Positions 18,038 to 27,680 are shown, counted from the stretch's first letter. The stretch is 64,000 bases of DNA from WHSW01 sp963846165 (GCA_963846165.1 CAWJUU010000005.1:868001-932000), one strand, 5' to 3'. The notes: a model not told the origin generated them from the sequence alone. A program made the numbers and translations.

Positions 18038-18787
18038 ATGACGGCACCCAGCGAGGATCCACAACCGCGGTCGGGGTCGAATTGGACCGGGGGGCGGGTG
18101 GCGGCGCTCGTCGGCGGCAGCATCCTCTCCCTGATCGGGGTCGTCCTCCTGCTCGGCGGGCTCGCCCTGATCGCCGTGCACGCGTTCGCCCGCGACGACG
18201 ACGGCTACTACACCACCGACAAGGAGCGCTTGGAGAGCGACTCCTACGCGATCACGACGGGCGAGATAGACCTCGGCGCCGATCCCGTCGATTGGGCGCC
18301 CGAGGAGCTCCTGGGCACCGTCCGGGTCCGCGTCGAGAGCACCGGCGGCCGCCCGGTGTTCATCGGCATCGCCCGTACCACCGACGTGGACGCATACCTC
18401 GACCGGGTCGACCATGCCGAGCTGACCGACTTCGAGGACGGCGAGGCCCGCTACGAGCAGCATCCGGGTGGCGCGCCCGCAAGGCGCCCGGGGGCCGAGC
18501 GGATCTGGGTCGCCGAGAGCGAGAGCGCCGGCGACCAGAGCCTCGACTGGGACGTCGAGTCGGGGATCTGGTCGATCGTCGTCATGAACGCCGACGCCGC
18601 GCGCGGAATAGCCGTCGACGCCGACGTCGGCGCCGACGTCGGCTGGGTGATCTGGGTCGGCCTCGGGCTGACGGTCGTCGGCCTGCTGCTCGGCGGCGGT
18701 GGGGTGGCGCTGATCGTGGTCGCCGGACGCCGGGCCTCGCGCGACCGCGCTCCTGCGGCGGCTCCGGCGACCGACGCGCCGCCCTAG
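18038..18787 (+). CDS. Membrane protein of unknown function with two TM segments
   Basis: The 249-residue protein starts MTAPSEDPQPRSG, 23 bp after the MMPL stop. One membrane helix lies at about residues 22-47 (LVGGSILSLIGVVLLLGG) and another near 205-230 (WVIWVGLGLTVVGLLLGG). Between them is an extracytoplasmic beta-rich domain with VFIGIARTTDVDAYLDRV. Proteins of this layout are common in actinobacteria but uncharacterised. Because of the spacing it is likely in one unit with the transporter. Confidence 0.8.
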   Translation: MTAPSEDPQPRSGSNWTGGRVAALVGGSILSLIGVVLLLGGLALIAVHAFARDDDGYYTTDKERLESDSYAITTGEIDLGADPVDWAPEELLGTVRVRVESTGGRPVFIGIARTTDVDAYLDRVDHAELTDFEDGEARYEQHPGGAPARRPGAERIWVAESESAGDQSLDWDVESGIWSIVVMNADAARGIAVDADVGADVGWVIWVGLGLTVVGLLLGGGGVALIVVAGRRASRDRAPAAAPATDAPP

Positions 18788-18840
18788 CGCGCGGGCGGCG
18801 GCACCCGCGGAACTCTCCGTTTTCAGGTAGATCGAGCCTG

Positions 18841-19213
18841 GGTGGCGTTCCGCTCGCGCCGCCGCCGGGTGCGAGGCGGAGTTCGTTGTCAGTGAGGGAG
18901 GGTGTAGGCGCGAGCGCAGGTCGCAAACCCCGGACTCAACCGTCCCTCGGCGTCGAGTCCGAGGTTGACATTGCAATAGAGCAACAACTCTCCTTTCGAT
19001 CTCGATCCGCGATCGAATGGCGGGTTGACGCGCTGGCCGAGGGCTCGATTGGCGACTTATTCTCGGATAGCGAGAAGAAAGCGCCACCCACGGCCGAGGC
19101 CGACCGAAAGCGCCCGCGCCAGGCCCAACTCCCTCCCTCACTGACAACCGACCAGGCACCGCACCCCGACTTGGCCCGAGCGGAACGCCACTAGCCCGAG
19201 CGGAACGCCACCA
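18841..19213. repeat. Imperfect inverted-repeat element (MITE-like) in 460-bp gene gap
   Basis: No gene is visible between 18788 and 19247. Instead, two inverted-repeat pairs are nested. GGTGGCGTTCCGCTCG at 18841-18856 pairs perfectly with 19198-19213, and GTTGTCAGTGAGGGAGGG at 18885-18902 pairs perfectly with 19131-19148. The right arm carries a second copy of CCCGAGCGGAACGCCAC (19175-19191 and 19195-19211). The inner 228 bp hold no recognisable gene. Spaced arms with a unique core suggest a small non-autonomous mobile element or a large regulatory or structural hairpin. Confidence 0.65.
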
Positions 19214-19247
19214 GGCCCGACTCCCCCGAGCGCGTTGTTCAGCTCGC

Positions 19248-20187
19248 CTAGCCCAGTCCCTCGGCGAAGCCCCGGCGCCAGCTCGAGTAGCGGGGCTCCC
19301 AGCCGAGCTCGGCCTTGGCCTTCGCGTTCGAGGCGCCGCGCAGGGTGGTTGCGAACGCGACCACCCCCTCGCCGGCGACGAGCCGCGCCAGCCACCTCGG
19401 GATCCGGAACGGCCGCTTGGCGCCGACCGCCTCGGCGTACACGGGCATCCAGTCGCGGACCGGAGCTGGCTCGTCGTCGGTCACGTTGTAGATCCCTGGC
19501 GAACCGCGCTCGACCGCGGCGACGGTTGCCGACGCGGCGTCCTCGACCTGAATGAAGGAGAAGACGCCGTCGCCGCCGCCGACGATCGGGAAGCGGCGCT
19601 TGCGAACCTCCGACGCCTGGTAGCCGTCGCTCGCATATGAGGTGCCGGGGCCGTAGAAGAAGCCGTAGCGGAGCACCAGCCCCTCCAGCCCCTCGGCGGC
19701 GAGCACGTTGCGCTCGTGCTCGAGCGTCGCCGCGAGCGCGTCGCCGAACTCCCCCGGCGCACCCTCCATCGCGGCGTCGTCCTCGCCCTTGACCCAGCCA
19801 CCGATCGGGCGCGTAGATGAAGCAGACGCTCTGGGCGACGAAGCGGCGCGCGCCGGCCGCCTGCGCCGCCGCGATCAGGTTGCGCGTGCCCTCGCGGCGG
19901 ATCCGGTTGTTGGCGTCGTAGATCCCCTTCTTGCGGATATCGAGTTCGGCGGGCAGCGCGGTCAGCTCGTGCACCACCACCTCGGGGCCGGCGTCACGCA
20001 CCGCCGCCTCGAGCGCCTCGCGATCGAAGACGTCACAGACGACCGCCTCGGCGCCCGCCTTGCGGATCTCACCCGCCTTCTGCTCGTGGCGGGTCATCCC
20101 GGTGACCTGGTGGCCGGCCGCGACAAGTCGCGGGACCAGGGGCCGGCCGATCGCGCCCGAGGCGCCGGCGACGAAGACGCGGCTCAT
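19248..20187 (-). CDS. NAD-dependent epimerase/dehydratase (one frameshift)
   Basis: This is an extended short-chain dehydrogenase. The Rossmann NAD(P)-binding motif VAGASGAIGRPLVPRLVAAG lies at the N-terminus. The frame shifts near 19795-19805, after FIYAPDRWLG, and continues with MEGAPGEFGDALAATLEHER. Later segments are LVLRYGFFYGPGTSY and FIQVEDAASATVAAVERG, typical of NAD-dependent epimerases. The usual catalytic Tyr of the YxxxK motif is not obvious, which is common among the atypical SDRs. The repaired length is about 312 residues. The substrate is unknown. The start overlaps the next gene upstream by 4 bp. Confidence 0.85.
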
Positions 20188-20603
20188 CGCCTCGCCACCC
20201 GATCGGCAACCGAGGCGAGCCACGCGAGCAGGCCCGCGCCGAGCGCGATCAGCACGGTGTCGGCGATCCCGCGCGCGTCGCTGCGCGCCTCGCCGGTGTC
20301 GAAGACGTGGTTGATCGCGTGAAAGGCGTACCAGAGCGCACCGACCGCGAGCAGCGGCGCGCGCCAGGTGGGCCGCCCGACGGCGAGCAGCAGCGCGACG
20401 CCGTAGGCGAGCACGAAGGCCCCGACGTCGCCGACGTAGTGCGTGTTCTCGAGCCCGTAGCGGCCGATCGCATCGAAGAAGGAGCCCGGCGCGATCAGCA
20501 TCCAGAGGCCCTCGGCGAGGTGGAAGACCCCGAGCGCGCCGACGACGACGCGCAGGGTGCGCTCGTCGAGCACCAGGCCCCGTCTCGCCGACTGGGACTC
20601 CAT
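20184..20603 (-). CDS. Four-TM membrane protein of unknown function
   Basis: The 139-residue product starts MESQSARRGLVLDERTLR and has about four hydrophobic helices. GALGVFHLAEGLWMLIAPG is the first, and AVGALWYAFHAINHVFDTG the third, with His residues within the membrane. It resembles DUF4345-like small integral proteins, which was not verified. It overlaps the epimerase start by 4 bp and so is likely co-expressed with it. It is divergent from moaA with 32 bp between them. Confidence 0.75.
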   Translation of the reverse strand: MESQSARRGLVLDERTLRVVVGALGVFHLAEGLWMLIAPGSFFDAIGRYGLENTHYVGDVGAFVLAYGVALLLAVGRPTWRAPLLAVGALWYAFHAINHVFDTGEARSDARGIADTVLIALGAGLLAWLASVADRVARR

Positions 20604-20635
20604 CACCTGCAACCTACCGTCATCATCAACGGACG

Positions 20636-21625
20636 GTGGAGCATCTCTCTGACGCACACGGTCGCCAGATCACCGACCTACGGGTCTCGGTCACCGACCG
20701 CTGCAACTTCCGCTGTCGCTACTGCATGCCGGCCGAGGGAATGCCCTGGCTCGCCCGCGATCAGATTCTCAGCTTCGAGGAGATCGAGCGCCTTGTGCGG
20801 CTGCTCGCCGGGCTCGGGGTCACCGACGTGCGGTTGACCGGCGGGGAGCCGCTCGCCCGGCGCGAGTTCCCGCTCCTGGTCGGGATGCTGCGAGCGATCG
20901 ACGGCATCCGCGACCTCTCGATGACCACCAACGGCTACCTGCTCGAACGCGACGCAGAGGCGCTGGTCGAGGCCGGGATCGACCGGGTCAACGTCTCGGT
21001 CGACGCGCTCGCGCGCGACCGCTTCCACGAGATCACCCGCCGCGACGCCCTGCCGCAGGTGCTGCGCGGGCTCGAGGCGATCGCAGCCCATGAGCGGGTG
21101 CGCCCGATCAAGGTCAACGCGGTCGCGATGCGCGACTTCACCGAGGACGAGGTCTTTCGCTTCTGCGAGCTCGCCCGCTCGACCGACTACCAGGTCCGCT
21201 TCATCGAGTTCATGCCGCTCGACGGCGACCGCGCCTGGAGCGCCGACCAGGTGCTCACCGGCGAGGAGATTCGCGCCCAGATCGAGACCCGATACCCGCT
21301 CGCCGCGCGTGAGCGCGAGCCGCACGCCACCGCCCGCGTCTACCGCTTCGCCGACGGCGTCGGCGAGATCGGCTTCATCAACCCGGTCTCCGAGCCCTTC
21401 TGCGCCGACTGCAACCGGATCCGCCTGACCGCCGAGGGCGAGCTGCGCACCTGCCTGTTCTCGGTCCGCGAGACCGACCTGCGCGAGCCACTTCGCGGCG
21501 GCGCCTCGGACGCCGAGCTCGAGCGGATCATCCGCGACGCCGTCTGGCGCAAGGAGCTCAAGCACCGCGTCAACGAGCCGGGCTTCGTCGCCCCGGCGCG
21601 GACGATGAGCGCGATCGGCGGCTAA
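20636..21625 (+). CDS. moaA: GTP 3',8-cyclase MoaA
   Basis: MoaA is the radical-SAM enzyme that starts molybdenum-cofactor synthesis by converting GTP to 3',8-cyclo-GTP. The N-terminal cluster motif is VTDRCNFRCRYCMPAEG (CxxxCxxC). The C-terminal cluster motif is FCADCNRIRLTAEGELRTC. The protein ends SAIGG, keeping the functional GG tail. The 329-residue length is standard. It starts with GTG. It lies apart from the moaDEC-moaB block at 45.9-47.5 kb, whose MoaC domain is the next enzyme. Confidence 0.97.
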   Translation: MEHLSDAHGRQITDLRVSVTDRCNFRCRYCMPAEGMPWLARDQILSFEEIERLVRLLAGLGVTDVRLTGGEPLARREFPLLVGMLRAIDGIRDLSMTTNGYLLERDAEALVEAGIDRVNVSVDALARDRFHEITRRDALPQVLRGLEAIAAHERVRPIKVNAVAMRDFTEDEVFRFCELARSTDYQVRFIEFMPLDGDRAWSADQVLTGEEIRAQIETRYPLAAREREPHATARVYRFADGVGEIGFINPVSEPFCADCNRIRLTAEGELRTCLFSVRETDLREPLRGGASDAELERIIRDAVWRKELKHRVNEPGFVAPARTMSAIGG

Positions 21626-21711
21626 CGCAGGAACCCACTCCGGTGGCGCTGGTATCGTCGCCGCCGACCGGTCGCGAGGGACGGCCGCTCATTTCGGGAG
21701 AGGAGAGTCTG

Positions 21712-23879
21712 TTGCGAGCGATCTCGAAGCTGTCGTTGGGTCTGGTCGCGCTCGCGGGCTGCGTTCTGTCCGGGGTATCGCCGGCGCGGCACCCGAGCGC
21801 GGGCAAGGGCCGCCGATCGACCTCAGCAGCGCCTCGACCTGCGACTTCATCGGCGCGCAGGATGAGCCCTGCCTGCTCCCGTTCCCAAACGACTACTACA
21901 CCAAGCGCGACCGAAAGACGATCACCGGGCGGCGGGTCAACCTCAAGGACGCGTCGATGCCGCAGAACACGCTCGGCACCCCGATCGACGCCGAGCCCTA
22001 CAACTTCAACGACGGCTTCAGCCCGGGCCAGGTGATCATCCTGCGCACTCCCGGGCTCGACAACCCGCAGGCGTTCGCAGCGACGCAGCCGGTCCGGCTC
22101 TCGAACATCGGGGCCTACGAGCGCAAGCAGACGCCGATCGTCGTCATCGACGCGAAGACCGGTGAGCGGTGGCCGATCTGGGTCGAGATCGACTCCAACG
22201 CGACGACGCCCGAGGAGACCTCGCTGCTGATCCACCCGGCCGAGAACTTCGCCTCGGGCCATCGCTACATCGTCGCCCTGCGAAACCTGAAGTCCTCGAC
22301 CGGGGCGATCCTCCCGGCGCCGCCCGGTTTTCGCTACTACCGCGACGACCTGAACTCCGACGAGGCGGTCATCAACCGCCGGCGCGGCCACTTCGAGCGC
22401 ATCTTCGAGACCCTCGCCGAGGCGGAGATCAAGCGGCGCAACCTCTACCTGGCCTGGGACTTCACCGTCGCCAGCGACCGCAACATCGCCGAGCGGATGC
22501 TCCACATCCGCGACCGGGCCTTCGCCCAGCTCGGCGACCGTGACCTCGACGACCTCAAGGTCAAGGGTGCCTCGCCGAGCTTCGCGATCGACACGGTGAC
22601 CGAGTACGCACCCTGCGGCGGCGACGGCTGTCAAGACGGCGAGGACGCGAACATCCAGCGCCGGGTCCAGGGAACGTTCACCGTTCCCTGCTACCTGGCG
22701 CCCGACTGCGCCCCGGGCGGGCGCTTCGCGCTCAACGCCAAGGGCCTGCCGAGCCGGAACGGGACCTGGACCGCGAACCTCAACTGCATCATCCCGAGGG
22801 CCACGTTCGACGTTCCCGGGGCTGCATCCGCCAACCGGCCTTCGATCTACGGCCACGGCCTGCTTGGCAGCGCCAACGAGGCCTTCTCAAGCCCGCAGCG
22901 CACGCTCGCCCAGGCGCACGGGTTCGTCACCTGCGCGACCGACGAGATCGGCTTCTCGAGCGCCGACATCCCGCACATCGCGACCAACATCCTCACCGAC
23001 TTCTCGAACTTCCCCGAGCTCTCCGACCGCGTGCAGCAGGGGATGCTGAACGAGCTCTACCTCGGCCGGCTGATGATCCACAAGCAGGGCCTGGCCTCGC
23101 ACCCGGCGTTCCACGCCGACGGCATCACCGTCGCGAGCCCGTCGACGATCGACACCAAGCGGCTCTACTACAACGGCAATAGCCAGGGCGGCATCCTCGG
23201 CGGCGCCCTGACCGCCGTCGCGCCCGACTTCACCCGCGCCTCACTCGGCGTCCCGGCGATGAACTACTCGGTGCTGCTTCAGCGCTCGGTCGACTTCGAC
23301 CTCTACTCGACCATCCTCGACCCCAACTACCCGAGCCAGCTCACCCAACAGCAGGCCCTGACGCTGGTCCAGATGCTCTGGGACCGCAGCGAAGCGAACG
23401 GCTACGCGCACCGGATGACCAGCAACCCGCTGCCGGAGACACCCGCGCACAAGGTGCTGATGAACGTCGCCTTCGGCGACCATCAGGTCTCCACCTGGCA
23501 GGCGGATGTCGAGGCGCGCACGATCGGCGCCAAGGCGCACAAGCCGGTCGTCTTCGGCGGCCGCTGGCCGGGCGTCAACGTCCTCTGGGGCATCCCGCGG
23601 ATCGGCGACTACCCCTTCAAGGGGTCGGCGATCGTCTGGACCTCGGCGACACCGGCCAATGCGCCTTGACTCGACGACACCGGCCAGGAGACCGGCACGA
23701 CCCCGCCGCCGATCGAGAACATCCCCAACCGCAGCGGCGAGGACCCCCACGGCGCACCGCGCGCGGCGATCGCCGAGCAGGAGATGGTCTCCGACTTCCT
23801 GCGCCCGAACCGCAAGAGCAAGATCACCGACACCTGCGAGGGCAAGCCCTGCTACGCGGGTGGGTTCACCGGGCCGTAG
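21712..23879 (+). CDS. Large alpha/beta-hydrolase-like lipoprotein (frameshift and in-frame stop)
   Basis: A TTG start at 21712 follows GGAGAGGAGAG and gives MRAISKLSLGLVALAGC, a lipoprotein signal with lipobox LAGC. The frame shifts near 21790-21820, and the body then reads STCDFIGAQDEPCLLPFPND. An in-frame TGA at 23667-23669 interrupts it. The same frame stays open for 70 more codons with coding-like composition (LDDTGQETGTTPPPIENIP) to a TAG at 23877. The hydrolase signature NGNSQGGILGGALTAVAPDF places the nucleophile Ser near the middle, and YGHGLLGSANEAF resembles an oxyanion loop. The substrate is unknown. It is convergent with modC. Confidence 0.75.
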
Positions 23880-23888
23880 GACCCGAGC

Positions 23889-24965
23889 TCAGCGCTCGAC
23901 GAGCCGGGTCGCGGTCGCCTTCCAGGTCGCGAGGACGGCGGCGCCCGGCTGGAGTCCGAGCGCGCGCACCGACTCGACGGTGACCTCGGCGGCCAGCGGC
24001 TGCGACGCCATCAGGCCGATCCGCGCCCGGTTGCCGACCTCGGTCACCGAGCTGACCCGCGCCTGGAGCCGGTTGAGCGCCGAGCCGTGGGCTGCGGTGC
24101 CGGGCGGCTCGAGCGTGATCTCCCAGGGATAGACCGCCGCCGCCACCGGGCCCTCGGCGGGGTCGGTGCTGGCCACCGTGCCGCCCCCGTCGAGCTCGAC
24201 CACGGTGGTCTGCCCGGCACCGGGCCGGGCTATGCCGAAGAGCACCGCCGCTCCGGCGAAGTCGGCGACGAACGCGGACGCGGGACGGGCGCTGAGCTCG
24301 CCCGCGGAACCCCGCTGGACGATGCGGCCGCGATCGATCACCGCAACCTCGTCGGCCAGCAACGCCGCCTGGCCGAAGTCGTGCGTGACGAGCACGGTCG
24401 GCACCTCGGTTCGTGCCAGGGTCGCGACGAGCTCCCGCGCGGCGGAGGCGGCTGTGCGGACATCGAGCGCGGCCAACGGCTCGTCGAGCAGGAGCACGGC
24501 GGGCTCCGGGGCGAGCGCTCGTGCGAGGGCGACCCGCTGGCGCTCGCCACCGGAGAGCTTCGTCGGGGCCGCATCCGCCAAACCCTCCGCCCCGAACCCT
24601 GCCAGCGCCTTCTCCGCGCGGCCGCGGCGCTCTCGCCGGCTCGTCCCGCGAAGCCCAAAGGCGACGTTGCGCCAGGCGCTCAGATGCGGGAACAGGGCGT
24701 ACTCCTGAAAGAGGTAGCCGCAGCTGCGCTGCTCGGGAGCGAGGTCGATCCCCCGTGTGGTGTCGAGCCAGGCCCCACCGTCAAGCGCGATCAGACCGCG
24801 ATCGGGGCGGTGCAGCCCGGCGATCGTCCGCAGCGCAGTGCTCTTGCCGGCCCCCGAGGGCCCGACCAACGCCAGGCACTCGCCCCGCCCCACATCCAGC
24901 TCGACCTCGAGCTCGAACTCGCGCAGCTTGGTCGAGAACTCGGCGCTGAGCCGCGTCGCGCTCAC
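23889..24965 (-). CDS. modC: Molybdate ABC transporter ATP-binding protein ModC
   Basis: The ATPase of the molybdate importer has 358 residues. The GTG start at 24965 overlaps the modB stop. Walker A is GPSGAGKSTALRT, the signature is LSGGERQRVALARAL, and Walker B is VLLLDEPLAALD. Instead of the usual short linker, a C-terminal TOBE/Mop domain (about residues 290-355) holds NRLQARVSSVTEVGNRARIG, which binds oxyanions for feedback. Tungstate import cannot be excluded, but the molybdoenzyme neighbourhood argues for molybdate. Confidence 0.93.
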   Translation of the reverse strand: MSATRLSAEFSTKLREFELEVELDVGRGECLALVGPSGAGKSTALRTIAGLHRPDRGLIALDGGAWLDTTRGIDLAPEQRSCGYLFQEYALFPHLSAWRNVAFGLRGTSRRERRGRAEKALAGFGAEGLADAAPTKLSGGERQRVALARALAPEPAVLLLDEPLAALDVRTAASAARELVATLARTEVPTVLVTHDFGQAALLADEVAVIDRGRIVQRGSAGELSARPASAFVADFAGAAVLFGIARPGAGQTTVVELDGGGTVASTDPAEGPVAAAVYPWEITLEPPGTAAHGSALNRLQARVSSVTEVGNRARIGLMASQPLAAEVTVESVRALGLQPGAAVLATWKATATRLVER

Positions 24966-25765
24966 GCTTGCGGACCCCCGAGCAGCCACGAACGGCCCAG
25001 AAACTTGACCGAGAGCAGGATCGCGGCCGAGAGGGCAACCAGGACAGCCGAGAGCGCGAGCGCGGCGGTGAAGTCGGTCGAGAACTCGGCGAAGATCGCC
25101 AACGGTGCCGTCTGCGTGATCCCGGGGAACGAGCCGGCAAACATCAGCGTCGCCCCGAACTCGCCCAGTGCCCGCCCCCAGGCGAGCGCCATCCCGGCGC
25201 TGATCCCGGGGCCGGCGCACGGAATAGCCACCCGGGCGAAGGCGCGCGCCTCGCCCGCCCCGAGCGTTCGCGCCGCGTCGAGCAAGTGCGGGTCTACGGC
25301 GGCGAACGCCGCCTGCGCCTGGCGGATGTAGAACGGCGCGGCGACGAAGGTGAGCGCGACGATCACCCCGGCGGTCTCCAGCACCAGCTCGATTCCGGCG
25401 TCGTCGAGCCACGCACCGAAGATCCCCTCTGGACCGAACGCCGCCAGCAGGCCGATCCCCGCGACGGCGGGCGGCAGGACGAGCGGAAGCTCGATCGCCG
25501 TCGTCACCGCGGCCTTGCCGCGGAACTCGCGCGTCGCCAGCAGGTATGCGGCGGGGGTGCCGAACGCGACGATCAGCGCCAGGGCGGCCAGCGTGGTCCG
25601 GAGGCTGAGCCAGAGCGCCTCACGCGCCTCGGGCTCGCCGAGGCTCTCAAGCAACTCCCGTGGCCCGGCGTCGACGAAGATCGCGACCACAGGCACGATC
25701 AGGAACAGCAGCACGACCGCGAGCGTGATCGAGAGTAGGAGCGCGAACGGTCCTGAACGCCTCAT
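24962..25765 (-). CDS. modB: Molybdate ABC transporter permease ModB
   Basis: The 267-residue permease has five to six membrane helices, beginning with LLLSITLAVVLLFLIVPVVA. The coupling motif for the ATPase lies in LLDAARTLGAGEARAFARVA, followed by GISAGMALAWGRALGEFGATL. GEFGATLMFAGSFPG is typical of ModB/CysT-type permeases. It is followed directly by modC with a 4-bp overlap and preceded by modA by 32 bp, so the order is modA-modB-modC. Confidence 0.95.
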   Translation of the reverse strand: MRRSGPFALLLSITLAVVLLFLIVPVVAIFVDAGPRELLESLGEPEAREALWLSLRTTLAALALIVAFGTPAAYLLATREFRGKAAVTTAIELPLVLPPAVAGIGLLAAFGPEGIFGAWLDDAGIELVLETAGVIVALTFVAAPFYIRQAQAAFAAVDPHLLDAARTLGAGEARAFARVAIPCAGPGISAGMALAWGRALGEFGATLMFAGSFPGITQTAPLAIFAEFSTDFTAALALSAVLVALSAAILLSVKFLGRSWLLGGPQA

Positions 25766-25797
25766 AGCGGCGGCACCAGTGAGTCCCCGCTTCGAAC

Positions 25798-26559
25798 TCA
25801 GGCCGGCGGGGGCCCGAACCCTGCATCGTCTAACGCTTCGGCGCCCGCACCGTCGAGCAGCCCGTCAATGAACTGCTGGGCCCCCTCCGGGTTCTCCGCG
25901 CCCTCGACCACCGCGGCACCGTAGGCGACATCGGGTTCAAGCTTCGGGGGCAGATCAATCGCTTCGAGCTCCCCGTCGGTCGCGACCACGTCAGTGACGT
26001 AGACGAAGCCGGCGTCGACCGCGCCCTGAGTCAGTTTGCCGACGATCCCGGCAACGTCGGGCTCGAGCGAGCGGGCGTTGGCCAGGATCGCCTCGGCCTG
26101 ATCGGACGGCAGTCCCGCGAGCACCTCGCGGGTGTAGTCGCCGACCGGAACGCCCTCGTCGCCGATTGCCAGCGTCACCCCAGGCTCAGCAAGGTCCTCG
26201 ACCGAATCGATCCCTGCATCGGAGTCGGCCGGCACCGCGAGGACCAGCTCGTTCGAAGCAAATATGACGGGCTTCGCGACGAGCCCATCCGCGTAGAGCT
26301 CGTCGGGCAGGCTCGTGTTCGCGGCGGCGTAGACGTCTGGCTTCACGCCCTGTCGGATCTGCGCCGCAAGATCGTCGGAGCCGGCGAACGACTGCTTGGC
26401 GTCGATCCCGGCCGCCTGCGCGTAGGCGCTGAACGCCGGCTCGAGCGAGGAAGCCGCCGAGACGATCAGCTCCGCGTCCGCGTCGCCGTCGGCATCGCTC
26501 TCGTCGTCGCCGCAGCCCGAGAGGGCAACGAGCGCAAGCACGAGCACCGCCCGCCTCAC
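25798..26559 (-). CDS. modA: Molybdate-binding lipoprotein ModA
   Basis: The substrate-binding component has 253 residues and a GTG start that overlaps the regulator gene's stop by 4 bp. A signal with lipobox LSGC anchors it outside the membrane. LIVSAASSLEPAFSAYA is the conserved oxyanion-binding start, with Ser residues that bind molybdate. ASNELVLAVP and DAGFVYVTDVVA follow as in ModA. An Asp-rich linker (DDESDADGDADAE) separates anchor and domain. Confidence 0.95.
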   Translation of the reverse strand: MRRAVLVLALVALSGCGDDESDADGDADAELIVSAASSLEPAFSAYAQAAGIDAKQSFAGSDDLAAQIRQGVKPDVYAAANTSLPDELYADGLVAKPVIFASNELVLAVPADSDAGIDSVEDLAEPGVTLAIGDEGVPVGDYTREVLAGLPSDQAEAILANARSLEPDVAGIVGKLTQGAVDAGFVYVTDVVATDGELEAIDLPPKLEPDVAYGAAVVEGAENPEGAQQFIDGLLDGAGAEALDDAGFGPPPA

Positions 26560-26945
26560 CCGCCGCCCCGCTCGACCATCACCGACGTCGCCTTCACCGT
26601 CGCCGTCGCCTCGACGCCCTCGGCGAGCCCGAGTTCCTCGACCGCGTCGCGGGTGATCGCCGCCGTCACCCGGTGCGGGCCGGCCTCGATCTCGACCAGG
26701 GCCATCACCCCGTCGACCTCGACCGAGCGGACCACCCCGGGGAAGCGGTTGCGAGCCGAGAAGCTGTCGCCGGTGCGATGGCGCTCGGGATGCGCGGAGA
26801 GTCGCTCGATCTCGGACGCGGGGACGCGACGGCGGTTACGCTCATCGCGGACGGTGCGGATCTTGCCGGCGCGATCCCAGCGCCGCAGCGTGTCGACGCT
26901 GACGTCGAGCGCGCGGGCCGCCTCTCCAAGGCTGAGATCCGCCAT
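26556..26945 (-). CDS. MerR-type helix-turn-helix / TOBE molybdate regulator
   Basis: The N-terminus, MADLSLGEAARALDVSVDTL, then RRWDRAGKIRTVRDERNRR, is an excisionase/MerR-like DNA-binding domain. The C-terminal half is a Mop/TOBE molybdate-binding domain (NRFPGVVRSVEVDGVMALVE). This combination matches actinobacterial molybdate regulators that substitute for ModE. It directly precedes modA with a 4-bp overlap, so it probably senses molybdate and controls modABC. The start is chosen at MADLSL; an ATG 12 bp upstream is also possible. Confidence 0.88.
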   Translation of the reverse strand: MADLSLGEAARALDVSVDTLRRWDRAGKIRTVRDERNRRRVPASEIERLSAHPERHRTGDSFSARNRFPGVVRSVEVDGVMALVEIEAGPHRVTAAITRDAVEELGLAEGVEATATVKATSVMVERGGG

Positions 26946-26986
26946 CTGCCTAAGCATTGCATAGGCGCACTCCCCAGGAGGGCGCG

Positions 26987-27229
26987 CTAGACGGACTCGT
27001 CGGTAACCGCGACGTTGACCGTCGAGCAGCGCCCGCAGCGGACTCGCACCTTCTTCGTCATCTGCACCGGATGCATCGCCTCGGCCAGGATGTTGCCGCA
27101 CTGCACACACACGTAATCGTCCGGCCCATTGCCACGGAACGCGGGGCGGTCGGGGTCCTCCTGGATCGCCGTCCCACCGTCGAACGGCACCTCGCCTTCG
27201 CGGATCTGTCGCATCGAGACGATCGCCAT
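26987..27229 (-). CDS. Small zinc-ribbon protein
   Basis: The 80-residue protein has two CxxC pairs, YVCVQCGNIL and VRCGRCSTV, spaced 22 residues apart, which is a zinc ribbon. The body is otherwise soluble. It lies between coxG and the molybdate regulator on the same strand. A role is unknown; similar small ribbons are common near actinobacterial redox genes. It is intact. Confidence 0.75.
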   Translation of the reverse strand: MAIVSMRQIREGEVPFDGGTAIQEDPDRPAFRGNGPDDYVCVQCGNILAEAMHPVQMTKKVRVRCGRCSTVNVAVTDESV

Positions 27230-27248
27230 CAGTGACTGCCCCGCGCCA

Positions 27249-27680
27249 TCAGAGCTCTCCGAGCTTCCCGGTGAAGTCGGTGATCAGGGCATCGAGCACC
27301 CCGATCACGACGCCCTCTCCCATCGACGCCGCCTTGCCTGTGATCTGCGCATTGGTGTGGATCGTCCCTCCCCCCTCCTCGAGCTGGAAGGTGACGTCCG
27401 CATTGGCGTGCCCCTGACCCCCGGCCTCCTTCGACTTGACGCGCAAGACCGCACGATGGGCAGCGGGGTCTTTCTCTGCGATCTCGACGGTGCCGGTGAA
27501 CTTCATCGACATCGCCCCCATCTTCAAGGCGATCTCTGCCTTGACCGCGTCCGGCCCAGCGGACTCGAGCACCCGGCCGCCGTCCACGCAGGGCACGACG
27601 CGCTCGAGGTCGGTGACCGCGGCGAAGCTCTCGTCGATCGACTTCGTCGTCGAGAAGGAATGGTCCAACTCAGTTGCCAT
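27249..27680 (-). CDS. coxG: CoxG-like SRPBCC-fold protein
   Basis: CoxG belongs to the SRPBCC fold, with a deep hydrophobic pocket. Recent work with the mycobacterial enzyme indicates that it carries menaquinone between the membrane and CO dehydrogenase. The 143-residue protein starts MATELDHSFSTTKSIDESF and contains DLERVVPCVDGGRVLE, equivalent to the family's LxxVxxCxPG segment. It ends in a short helix, without the long membrane-tether tail seen in some CoxG. It lies just beyond the cox cluster, separated by an opposite-strand YceI gene. Confidence 0.85.
   Translation of the reverse strand: MATELDHSFSTTKSIDESFAAVTDLERVVPCVDGGRVLESAGPDAVKAEIALKMGAMSMKFTGTVEIAEKDPAAHRAVLRVKSKEAGGQGHANADVTFQLEEGGGTIHTNAQITGKAASMGEGVVIGVLDALITDFTGKLGEL

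Noticed and set aside
20604..20635. A molybdenum-cofactor riboswitch before moaA
   Set aside because: Only 32 bp separate moaA from the divergent gene, too short for the known Moco RNA motif.
23667..23669. TGA read as selenocysteine
   Set aside because: No selenoprotein family matches, no SECIS-like hairpin was evident directly downstream, and no Sec-insertion gene is in the window.
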